From positions 1-20,025 of the forward strand of contig SLPP01000319.1 of assembly GCA_007131945.1 (NCBI GenBank): DNA of 20,025 bases. The letters run 5' to 3'. Shown in pieces: positions 7,763 to 13,917 of the stretch. Below the pieces are notes generated by a model. The model ran no database searches and was not told the DNA's origin. It was given only the letters and a program-made list of their open reading frames with translations. How positions within the stretch are numbered: position 1 is the first letter of the stretch; every line of letters starts with the position of its first letter. The stretch comes from Paracoccaceae bacterium (GTDB lineage: Bacteria; Pseudomonadota; Alphaproteobacteria; Rhodobacterales; Rhodobacteraceae). The position numbers and the translations under genes were made by a program.

Positions 7763-8622
7763 TGCCGACGCGGCTGGCCCCGGCCAAGATCAACCTGACG
7801 CTGCACGTCACCGGGCGGCGCGACGACGGCTACCACGATCTCGATTCGCTCGTGGTCTTCGCCGACCTCGGCGATCTCCTGACACTGGATCCCGGCGCAC
7901 CGCCGGGGTTGCGGATCACCGGGCCGCTCGCCGCCGGCGTGCCGACGGGGCAGGAGAACCTGGTCGCCCGCGCGGCCCGCCTGATCGGCGCCTCGGATGC
8001 CGCGCTGACGCTGGAGAAGCACCTGCCGGCGGCGGCGGGGATGGGAGGTGGCTCGTCGGACGCGGCGGCGGCGCTGCATCTGTGCGCCGAGGCGCGCGGA
8101 CTTCCGCTGCCCTCTACCGCGGCACTGATGTCACTCGGCGCCGATCTGCCGGTCTGTCTGGCCGCGCCGGCGCCCTGCCGGATGCGCGCGCGCGGCGACA
8201 TCGTCGAGCCTCTCGGGCCTCTGCCGAGGCTGGGGCTGCTGATCGTCAATCCAGGCCTGCCGCTTGCCACGCCTGCGGTCTTCTCCGCGCTCGAACGGCG
8301 CGACAATCCGCCGATGCCCGGCAGCTTGCCGGCCTGGACCGATGCCGGGGCCTTCTGCGACTGGCTCGCCGCGATGCGCAACGATCTGGAAGCGCCGGCT
8401 CGGCGGCTCCTGCCCGAGATCGATACCCTGCTCGACGAGATCGCCGCACGGCCCGGCTGCCGCCTGGCGCGGATGACCGGGTCGGGGGCGACCTGCTTCG
8501 GCCTCTTCACCGATCCGGGCGCGCTGCGCGATGCGGCGCGGGAACTGCGCGCGCTGGGGCGCTTCGTCGCTGCGACGGAGATACTCGACCCGAGCGCTCA
8601 GCTGACGCGGGCGACCACGTAG
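7759..8622 (+). CDS. ispE: 4-diphosphocytidyl-2-C-methyl-D-erythritol kinase
   Basis: IspE is the GHMP kinase that phosphorylates CDP-methylerythritol in the MEP (non-mevalonate) isoprenoid pathway in the cytosol. The 287-residue protein has the N-terminal PAKINLTL motif with catalytic Lys10, the glycine-rich ATP loop PAAAGMGGGSSDAAAA (about residues 90-105), the catalytic Asp129 in SLGADLPVC, and the third GHMP motif MTGSGATCFGLF near residue 240. ATG codons stand at 7759 and 7762; the first overlaps the stop of the TPR gene, indicating coupling. The 3' end overlaps the convergent polyprenyl synthase gene by 25 bp. IspE makes precursors that the neighbouring polyprenyl synthase uses, although the two genes are on opposite strands. 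Confidence 0.95.
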   Translation: MMPTRLAPAKINLTLHVTGRRDDGYHDLDSLVVFADLGDLLTLDPGAPPGLRITGPLAAGVPTGQENLVARAARLIGASDAALTLEKHLPAAAGMGGGSSDAAAALHLCAEARGLPLPSTAALMSLGADLPVCLAAPAPCRMRARGDIVEPLGPLPRLGLLIVNPGLPLATPAVFSALERRDNPPMPGSLPAWTDAGAFCDWLAAMRNDLEAPARRLLPEIDTLLDEIAARPGCRLARMTGSGATCFGLFTDPGALRDAARELRALGRFVAATEILDPSAQLTRATT

Positions 8623-9599
8623 TCGGAGAGATCGGCGAGCATGTCGCGCAATGGATGCTCGGGCAGGTCGGCGAGCGCCGCGCGCGCGCGCGAAGACCAG
8701 TCCAGCGCCGTCGCCCGGGTGCTTTCAAGGGTTCCGCGGCGTCCGAGGATATCCATCGCGCGCTCCAGATCGCCAGGTTCCTGCCGGCCGCGGGCGATCA
8801 CCCGTTCCCAGAAGGCGCGTTCCTCGGAATCGGCGGCGGCTATGGCGCGGATCACCGGTAGCGTCAGCTTGCGCTCCCGGAAATCGTCGCCGGTATTCTT
8901 GCCCATGGCCGAGCCCAGACCGGCGTAATCGAGGTAATCGTCGACGATCTGGAAACAGATCCCCAAGGCGTCGCCATAGTCGCGCAAGGCCGCCACCTGT
9001 CGGTCGGAAACCCCGGCGATCACCGCGCCGGCCTCGCTCGCGGCGGCAAACAGCGCCGCCGTCTTGCCGCGCACGACCTTCATGTAGGTCGCCTCGGTCG
9101 TGGCGAGATTCTGCGCCGCGGTCAGTTGCAGCACTTCGCCCTCGGTGATCGTGGCCGAGGCGTTCGACAGGATGCCCAGCACCTGCAGACTGCCCGATTC
9201 GACCATCAGCTGGAACGAGCGCGCGAAGAGGTAGTCACCGACCAGCACGCTCGACTTGTTGTCCCAGAGCAGGTTCGCCGTCGGCCGACCGCGGCGCTGG
9301 CGGCTCTCGTCCACCACGTCGTCATGCAACAGCGTCGCGGTATGGATGAATTCGACCGCCGCGGCGAGCGCGTGATGCGCCGTGCCCTCGTAGCCGCAGA
9401 GACGCGCCGAGGCGACCGTCAGGAGCGGCCGCAGCCGCTTGCCTCCGGCCTCGATCAGATGCGCGGTCACCTCGGGGATGCGCGGCGCGTTCTCGGAGGC
9501 CATGCGCTCGCGGATCAGCGCATTCACGGATGCCATGTCATCGGCCAGCCACTGGGCGAGGCGGTCATGCGGCGCGGTCACGGCGGTGTCCAACAGCAT
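8598..9599 (-). CDS. ispB: Long-chain trans-polyprenyl diphosphate synthase (ubiquinone side chain)
   Basis: This 333-residue enzyme condenses isopentenyl diphosphate onto an allylic primer to build the ubiquinone tail. It has GGKRLRP (residues 53-59), the first Asp-rich motif LLHDDVVDE (D93, D94, D97), GKT near 179, and the second Asp-rich motif QIVDDYLDYAG (D220, D221, D224). The residue five before the first Asp is Ala88; a small side chain there is compatible with long (C40-C50) products. Rhodobacteraceae normally make ubiquinone-10, so a decaprenyl (DdsA-type) product is likely, but chain length cannot be read from sequence alone. The ATG at 9599 is close to a divergent start at 9651. 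The gene overlaps the ispE end by 25 bp. Confidence 0.94.
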   Translation of the reverse strand: MLLDTAVTAPHDRLAQWLADDMASVNALIRERMASENAPRIPEVTAHLIEAGGKRLRPLLTVASARLCGYEGTAHHALAAAVEFIHTATLLHDDVVDESRQRRGRPTANLLWDNKSSVLVGDYLFARSFQLMVESGSLQVLGILSNASATITEGEVLQLTAAQNLATTEATYMKVVRGKTAALFAAASEAGAVIAGVSDRQVAALRDYGDALGICFQIVDDYLDYAGLGSAMGKNTGDDFRERKLTLPVIRAIAAADSEERAFWERVIARGRQEPGDLERAMDILGRRGTLESTRATALDWSSRARAALADLPEHPLRDMLADLSDYVVARVS

Positions 9600-9615
9600 C
9601 AGATCCCGGAACGGC

Positions 9616-9645
9616 TCGACAAGCCCGCGGGCCTGTCGTTATGTG
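9616..9645. promoter_or_regulatory. Compact divergent promoter with 22-bp dyad operator candidate
   Basis: Only 51 bp separate the two divergent start codons (9599 and 9651). The centre holds a 22-bp inverted repeat, 9617-9638, whose 11-bp arms (CGACAAGCCCG and CGGGCCTGTCG) pair at 10 of 11 positions. It overlaps a rightward -35-like TCGACA (9616-9621) and fills the 17-18 bp spacer to TTATGT/TATGTG (9639-9645). The transcription start would then fall at or next to the ATG at 9651, giving a leaderless message. On the other strand the same AT patch reads CATAAC and could be the leftward -10. The dyad is seen directly; promoter roles are inferred. Confidence 0.5.
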
Positions 9646-9650
9646 GCGGC

Positions 9651-9854
9651 ATGAGGGAACTGCTGCGAACGAACGACCCCACGATCATTCCCTACGCCAC
9701 GACCCTTCTTCAGGGCGAAGGTATAGAATGCTTCGAGCTTGACGTCCATATGAGCGGCCTCGGCATCGTGCCGCGCCGGCTGATGGTGCGCGAGGCCGAT
9801 CTGTTCATGGCCCGCGCCATCCTGCGCGAGGCGGGCGTGCCGCTGGAAAGCTGA
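9651..9854 (+). CDS. DUF2007 family small protein
   Basis: The 67-residue protein begins MRELLRTNDPTIIPYATTLL and continues with the family pattern of a small alpha-beta fold: LLQGEGIECFELD, a short loop, then RLMVREADLFMARAILREAG. This fits DUF2007 (putative signal-transducing, GlnB-like ferredoxin fold), whose biochemical role is not established. No clear Shine-Dalgarno precedes the ATG, and a -10-like element ends six bases before it, so translation may be leaderless. The stop is three bases from the start of the methyltransferase gene, so the two form an operon. Confidence 0.82.
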   Translation: MRELLRTNDPTIIPYATTLLQGEGIECFELDVHMSGLGIVPRRLMVREADLFMARAILREAGVPLES

Positions 9855-9857
9855 GAC

Positions 9858-10616
9858 ATGGCCTTCGCCGAGGCGGCGCTGAGCCGCGACTTGTTCCTCG
9901 GCGGGCGGTTGCGGATCCTGCAGCCCCGCGCCGGTTACCGCGCCGCGACCGATCCGGTGCTTCTCGCGGCGGCGGTTGCGGCGCGGCCGGGCGAGGCGGT
10001 ACTGGAACTGGGCTGCGGCGCCGGGGTGGCGCTGCTGGCGCTGGCGGCGCGGGTTCCCGGGCTGCGTCTTGCCGGGGTGGAACGGCAGGCGGATTACGCC
10101 GATCTGGCGCGCCGGAACGCCACGGCGAACGGGATCGCGGCGACGATCTGGCACGCCGATCTAGCGGCGCTTCCGCGCGATCTGCGCGCGCAGAGCTTCG
10201 ATCACGTTTGCGCCAACCCGCCCTATCATCCGGCCGTGGCGACACCGGCGCACGATCCGGGCCGCGACGGCGCGCTGCGCGAGGCGACGCCGCTTGCCGT
10301 CTGGATCGATGCCGGGCTGCGGCGATTGCGCGCGGGCGGCCGCCTGACGCTGATCCAGCGGGTGGAGCGCCTGCCGGACATACTGGCGGCGCTCGACGGA
10401 CGAGCGGGTAGCGTGGCGGTCCGGCCGCTGTCGTCGCGGGCGGGGCGGGCAACCGGCCGGGTCCTGCTGCAGGCACGCAAGGGCGCGCGCGGCCCGTTCC
10501 GGCTGCTGGCGCCCCTGGTGCTGCATGCCGGCGCGGCGCATGAACGCGACGGCGACGATTTCGCGCCGGTGGCCCGCGCGATCCTGCGCGACGCGGCACC
10601 GCTTGACTGGGACTGA
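9858..10616 (+). CDS. SAM-dependent N6-adenine methyltransferase, TrmN6 (YfiC)-like
   Basis: This 252-residue Rossmann-fold methyltransferase has motif I VLELGCGAGVALLALA (residues 48-63) for S-adenosylmethionine and motif IV NPPYH (120-124), which marks methylation of an exocyclic amino group. The N-terminal lead-in FLGGRLRILQPRAGYRAATD resembles TrmN6, the enzyme that methylates A37 of tRNA1(Val) in Escherichia coli. Assignment to tRNA rather than another RNA or a protein Gln is an inference from overall similarity. It starts three bases after the DUF2007 stop, with GGAAAG in the end of that gene as a likely ribosome-binding site. No terminator is apparent after it; an unusual 114-bp spacer follows. 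Confidence 0.85.
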   Translation: MAFAEAALSRDLFLGGRLRILQPRAGYRAATDPVLLAAAVAARPGEAVLELGCGAGVALLALAARVPGLRLAGVERQADYADLARRNATANGIAATIWHADLAALPRDLRAQSFDHVCANPPYHPAVATPAHDPGRDGALREATPLAVWIDAGLRRLRAGGRLTLIQRVERLPDILAALDGRAGSVAVRPLSSRAGRATGRVLLQARKGARGPFRLLAPLVLHAGAAHERDGDDFAPVARAILRDAAPLDWD

Positions 10617-10730
10617 CCGGAAGCACATCTTGAAGGCGAGTGGCGCGTCCGGCCGGACTTCGGTTTCATGTGACAAGCCGGCGAAGATGTGTTCCACTCG
10701 GATCGTTGCATACCTTCAGAGGAGGACTCC
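10617..10730 (+). promoter_or_regulatory. Spacer with interlocked inverted repeats, leader of the DUF465 gene
   Basis: Three perfect self-complementary elements lie here: CACATCTT (10624-10631) with AAGATGTG (10684-10691), CGAGTGG (10637-10643) with CCACTCG (10694-10700), and the palindrome GTCCGGCCGGAC (10647-10658). The two pairs are arranged a-b-a'-b', so both can form together only as a pseudoknot; otherwise they are alternatives. A strong Shine-Dalgarno (AGAGGAGG, 10718-10725) precedes the ATG at 10731. Whether the region acts as RNA structure, as operator DNA, or by chance is not known. Confidence 0.4.
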
Positions 10731-10898
10731 ATGTCGCTTTCTTCGCATCTCCAGGAACTGCGCCGCAAGCACGAGGCCCTCTCGCAAAAGGTGGAAGAGG
10801 CGCAACGATCGCCCGGCTACGACGACCTGGAGATCGCCGAGATGAAGAAGCAGAAACTGCGCCTGAAGGAAGAGATCACGCGTCTCACGGCTTCGTGA
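10731..10898 (+). CDS. DUF465 / YdcH-like small coiled-coil protein
   Basis: The product has 55 residues and is highly charged and fully helical: MSLSSHLQELRRKHEALSQK, then SPGYDDLEIAEMKKQKLRLKEE. This is the typical DUF465 (YdcH) pattern of two short helices with a D-x-E-I-x-x-[ML]-K-K-x-K-L-x-L-K-[ED]-E-I block. The family is common in Proteobacteria and has no firmly established role. The start is fixed by an unusually strong Shine-Dalgarno, GGAGG six bases upstream, in contrast to the weak sites of its neighbours, which suggests high expression. Its last 14 bp overlap the end of the convergent transporter gene. Confidence 0.9.
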   Translation: MSLSSHLQELRRKHEALSQKVEEAQRSPGYDDLEIAEMKKQKLRLKEEITRLTAS

Positions 10899-11757
10899 TG
10901 CGCGCGCGGGCGGCCCGCGCGGCCAGAAGCGCGCCGCCCGCGATTAGCACCGTCGCCAGCGCCAGGGACCAGGTCGCCGCCGCCATGCCGGCCATGACCA
11001 GGATCAGCGTCGACAGCAGCGGCGCGGCATAGGAAGCGGTGCCGAGAAGCTGGATGTCGCCGCGCTTCACGCCGATGTCCCAGGTGAAGAAGGCCAGCCC
11101 CACCGGGCCAAGCCCCAGCCCGGCAACGGCCGCCCAGCCGAGCGCGTCGCGCGGCCAGGCAGGCGTTTCGAAGGCCAGATGCGCCAGCGCCGACAACCCG
11201 CTCGAGGCGAGGCAGAAGACGACCACCGCCGCCGTCGGCACATGGCCCAGCCGGCGCGATCCCAGCGAATAGCCGGCCCAGGTCAGCGCCGCGACGAAAG
11301 CCAGCGCATAGCCCGAGGCCGCGCCCTTGATCGTGCCAATCCCGCCCGCGACGATCAGCCCCGCCCCGGCGAAGGCGGTCAGCGCGCCGAGAACGTGACC
11401 GGTCCGCAAACGCTCGCCCGGCAGGAATCCCGACCCGAGCACGATCAGCAGCGGCCAGAGATAGGCGATCAGTCCGGCCTCGGCCGGCGGGGCGAGACGC
11501 AGGGCGCTGAAGTAAAGAAAGTGATAGCCGAAGAGCCCGACAGTGCCGAATGCGTAGATCCGAAGCGGGATTCCCGACAGCCGCCGCAGCCCGCCGGTTG
11601 CCAGGAGCCAAGCCAGCCCGACGGTCCCGCCGATCGCGAAGCAGAGCGCGTTGAGCAGGAAGGGCGGGACCGGCGTCGAGCCGACGGTGAAGAAGGCCAG
11701 CAGCGCCCAGAGCAAGACGGCCGAGAACCCGATCAGCGTGGCGGCAGGGCGGGACAT
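10885..11757 (-). CDS. DMT superfamily (EamA) transporter
   Basis: The 290-residue protein has about ten hydrophobic segments in two EamA repeats (residues about 5-130 and 148-283), the drug/metabolite transporter architecture. The segments LRLAPPAEAGLIAYLWPLLI and SYAAPLLSTLILV are the typical helix patterns where the two repeats face each other. The motif around AYLWPLLIVL recalls YddG-type aromatic amino acid exporters, but the substrate cannot be deduced. The ATG at 11757 is preceded by GAGAG, which lies in the loop of a small hairpin (11758-11771). The gene follows phaB on the same strand but is separated from it by a strong terminator, with no obvious promoter in the gap. Its 3' end overlaps the DUF465 gene by 14 bp. 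Confidence 0.85.
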   Translation of the reverse strand: MSRPAATLIGFSAVLLWALLAFFTVGSTPVPPFLLNALCFAIGGTVGLAWLLATGGLRRLSGIPLRIYAFGTVGLFGYHFLYFSALRLAPPAEAGLIAYLWPLLIVLGSGFLPGERLRTGHVLGALTAFAGAGLIVAGGIGTIKGAASGYALAFVAALTWAGYSLGSRRLGHVPTAAVVVFCLASSGLSALAHLAFETPAWPRDALGWAAVAGLGLGPVGLAFFTWDIGVKRGDIQLLGTASYAAPLLSTLILVMAGMAAATWSLALATVLIAGGALLAARAARARITKP

Positions 11758-11771
11758 CGTGATCTCTCACG
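11758..11771 (-). promoter_or_regulatory. Hairpin presenting the transporter ribosome-binding site
   Basis: On the coding strand the 14 bases before the transporter ATG read CGTGAGAGATCACG, a 5-bp stem (CGTGA/TCACG) whose 4-nt loop is GAGA. The purine-rich GAGAG that would serve as Shine-Dalgarno is therefore in the loop and last stem pair. It directly follows the T-tract of the phaB terminator. Confidence 0.45.
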
Positions 11772-11800
11772 AAAAGGGCCCGGGCCACGCGCCCGGGCCC
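11772..11800 (-). terminator. Rho-independent terminator after phaB
   Basis: On the minus strand GGGCCCGGG (11800-11792) pairs perfectly with CCCGGGCCC (11784-11776). With one more G-C pair this makes a 10-bp stem and a 5-nt loop, followed at once by TTTT (11775-11772). This is a strong, if short-tailed, intrinsic terminator 19 bp after the phaB stop. A smaller hairpin, CTTCGG-CTGAG-CCGAAG, straddles the phaB stop codon (11813-11829). Confidence 0.75.
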
Positions 11801-11819
11801 CGGTTGAGACGGCTTCGGC

Positions 11820-12542
11820 TCAGCCGAAGAACTGCGCGCCATTGGCGCTGATCGTCGAACCGTTGATGAAGCCCGCGTCGTCCGAGACCAGGAAGGTCAC
11901 GCAGCGCGCGATCTCCTCGGGCTCGCCCAGCCGCCCGGCGGGGATCTGGGCGATGATCGATTCGCGCACCTTTTCCGAGACGGCCATGACCATCTCTGTG
12001 GCGATGTAGCCCGGGCAGATCGCGTTGGCGGTGATGCCCGCGCGCGCCCCCTCCTGCGCCAGGCTGCGCACGATGCCGATGTCGCCGGCCTTGGTCGCGG
12101 CGTAGTTCACCTGCCCGAACTGCCCCTTCTGGCCATTCACCGACGAGATCACGACAACCCGGCCGAACTTGCGCTCGCGCATGCCGGGCCAGACCGGATG
12201 GATGGTGTTGAAGACGCCGGTGAGGTTGGTGTCGATCACCTCCTGCCACTGTTCCGGCGTCATCTTGTGGAAGGGCGCGTCGCGCGTGATGCCGGCATTG
12301 GCAACGACGATCTCGATCGGGCCCAGATCGGCCTCGACCCTGGCGATGCCTTCCTTCGACGCCGCGTAATCTCCGACGTTCCACTTGTAGGTCTTGATGC
12401 CCGTTTCCTCGGTGAACTTCGCCGCGGCCTCGTCATTGCCGGCATAGCTGGCGGCGACCGAGTAGCCTGCCTCTTTCAACGCCTTCGAGATCGCCGCGCC
12501 GATGCCGCGCGAGCCCCCCGTGACCAATGCAACCCGTCCCAT
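11820..12542 (-). CDS. phaB: Acetoacetyl-CoA reductase (NADPH)
   Basis: PhaB reduces acetoacetyl-CoA to (R)-3-hydroxybutyryl-CoA, the monomer for polyhydroxybutyrate, in the cytosol. The 240-residue short-chain dehydrogenase has the cofactor loop TGGSRGIG (residues 8-15), NAG in VVANAGITRDAPFHKM (from about 79), and the catalytic set N106, S134, Y147 and K151 (VISSVNGQKGQFGQVNYAATK). The combination ITRDAPFHKM, SSVNGQKGQFGQ, PGYIATEMV and the C-terminal GAQFFG are characteristic of PhaB rather than FabG. The ATG at 12542 has an excellent Shine-Dalgarno (AAGGAGG). It lies 84 bp downstream of phaA with overlapping palindromes between them and ends at a terminator. The synthase phaC is not in the window. 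Confidence 0.95.
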   Translation of the reverse strand: MGRVALVTGGSRGIGAAISKALKEAGYSVAASYAGNDEAAAKFTEETGIKTYKWNVGDYAASKEGIARVEADLGPIEIVVANAGITRDAPFHKMTPEQWQEVIDTNLTGVFNTIHPVWPGMRERKFGRVVVISSVNGQKGQFGQVNYAATKAGDIGIVRSLAQEGARAGITANAICPGYIATEMVMAVSEKVRESIIAQIPAGRLGEPEEIARCVTFLVSDDAGFINGSTISANGAQFFG

Positions 12543-12598
12543 TTGTCCTCCTTCGATTTGATGGCTCTTGAAATTCTGTTATCCGCCCGGGGATGCGC

Positions 12599-12625
12599 AC
12601 GCAAGAATGTTGCGTCCGCGGACGC
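12599..12625 (-). promoter_or_regulatory. Two overlapping inverted repeats between phaA and phaB
   Basis: The perfect palindrome GCGTCCGCGGACGC (12612-12625) begins one base after the phaA stop. It shares four bases (12612-12615) with a second inverted repeat, ACGCAA-GAATG-TTGCGT on the plus strand (12599-12615). In RNA the two hairpins exclude each other. No T-run follows, so simple termination is unlikely; a processing, stability or attenuation element within the phaAB transcript is possible. Confidence 0.45.
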
Positions 12626-12626
12626 C

Positions 12627-13799
12627 TCACCGCTCCAGGCACATGGCGACGCCCATGCCGCCGCCGATGCAGAGCGTGGCCAGACCGCGCTTCGCGTTGC
12701 GGCGCTGCATCTCGTGAAGCAGCGTGTTGAGGATCCGCGCGCCCGAGGCGCCGATCGGATGGCCGATGGCGATGGCGCCACCGTTCACGTTCACGATCGC
12801 CGGGTCCCAGCCCATGTCCTTGTTGACCGCGCAGGCCTGCGCGGCGAAGGCCTCGTTCGCCTCCACGAGATCGAGATCGCCGACCTTCCAGCCGGCCTTT
12901 TCCAGCGCCTTGCGGCTGGCGTGGATCGGGCCGACGCCCATGATCGACGGGTCGAGCCCGGCGGTGGCGTAGCTGGCGATCCGCGCCAGCGGCGTCAGTC
13001 CGCGCTTCTCGGCGTCCTCGGCCGACATGAGCAGGACGCCCGCCGCGCCGTCATTGATACCGCTAGCATTGGCCGCGGTCACCGAGCCGTCTTTGGCGAA
13101 GGCAGGGCGCAGCTTGGCCATCGCGTCGAGCGTGGCGCCGTGGCGGATATACTCGTCCTGATCGACCACGGTTTCGCCCTTGCGGGTCTTGACCGTGAAC
13201 GGGACGATCTCGTCCTTGAACCGACCCGCCTTCTGGGCCGCTTCGGCCTTGTTCTGGCTGGCCACCGCGAATTCGTCCTGCTGTTCGCGGCTGATCTGCC
13301 ACTTCTCGGCGACGTTCTCGGCGGTCTGGCCCATGTGATAGCCGTTGAACGCGTCCCAGAGCCCGTCCTTGATCATCGAATCGATGTACTTGGTGTCGCC
13401 CATCTTGTGGCCGGGGCGCAGATGCGCGACATGCGGGCTCAGCGACATGCTTTCCTGGCCGCCGGCAACGACGATGCCGGCATCGCCCAGCTGGATATGC
13501 TGCGCCCCCAGCGCCACCGCGCGCAGCCCCGAACCGCAGACCTGGTTGATTCCCCAGGCAGCGGATTCGATCGGCAGACCGGCCTTGATATGCGCCTGCC
13601 GCGCCGGGTTCTGCCCCTGGCCGGCGGTCAGGACCTGGCCAAGGATGGTTTCCGACACCTCGGCCTTGTCGATGCCCGCGCGCTCGATCAGGGCCTCGAT
13701 CACCGCCGCGCCCAGATCGTGCGCGGGCGTGTTGGCGAAGGACCCGTTGAACGATCCGACGGCGGTACGGGCGGCGGACACGATAACGACATTGGTCAT
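12627..13799 (-). CDS. phaA: Acetyl-CoA acetyltransferase (beta-ketothiolase)
   Basis: PhaA condenses two acetyl-CoA to acetoacetyl-CoA, the first step of polyhydroxybutyrate synthesis. The 390-residue sequence matches biosynthetic thiolases along its full length: nucleophile Cys88 in [11 protein letters not shown], His347 in [17 protein letters not shown], and the second catalytic Cys377 in TLCIGGGMG near the C-terminus. NEAFAAQA lies at about 315. The spacing corresponds to the C89/H348/C378 triad of the well-studied Zoogloea thiolase. The ATG at 13799 follows GAGAGGAG. phaB lies 84 bp downstream on the same strand. A palindrome about 80-95 bp upstream of the start (13878-13893) is a candidate operator. 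Similar thiolases work in other pathways, but the phaB partner settles the role. Confidence 0.96.
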   Translation of the reverse strand: MTNVVIVSAARTAVGSFNGSFANTPAHDLGAAVIEALIERAGIDKAEVSETILGQVLTAGQGQNPARQAHIKAGLPIESAAWGINQVCGSGLRAVALGAQHIQLGDAGIVVAGGQESMSLSPHVAHLRPGHKMGDTKYIDSMIKDGLWDAFNGYHMGQTAENVAEKWQISREQQDEFAVASQNKAEAAQKAGRFKDEIVPFTVKTRKGETVVDQDEYIRHGATLDAMAKLRPAFAKDGSVTAANASGINDGAAGVLLMSAEDAEKRGLTPLARIASYATAGLDPSIMGVGPIHASRKALEKAGWKVGDLDLVEANEAFAAQACAVNKDMGWDPAIVNVNGGAIAIGHPIGASGARILNTLLHEMQRRNAKRGLATLCIGGGMGVAMCLER

Positions 13800-13877
13800 T
13801 GGAACTCCTCTCGCAGGACGGCGCGGCGGGCGCGCCCGGGTTTGCGCGGAGTCTTACGCTCGATGCGACCGCAGGGC

Positions 13878-13893
13878 AATGCGGCACCGCATT
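13878..13893. promoter_or_regulatory. Palindrome upstream of phaA, candidate operator
   Basis: AATGCGGCACCGCATT is a perfect 7-bp inverted repeat with a 2-bp centre. It sits in the 118-bp gap between the end of the EAL gene and the phaA start, about 80 bp from the phaA ATG. Regulators of the PhaR family in related bacteria bind TGC/GCA-rich dyads; this site has TGC-N6-GCA and does not match the reported CTGC-N3/4-GCAG exactly. It could instead act as a hairpin at the end of the EAL transcript, though no T-run follows. Confidence 0.4.
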
Positions 13894-13917
13894 ACGGGCG
13901 GGCAGGATCGGGGGGGC

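Noticed and set aside
13800..13917. tRNA or small RNA gene upstream of phaA
   Set aside because: No cloverleaf arms or T-loop consensus; the only structure is the 16-bp palindrome.
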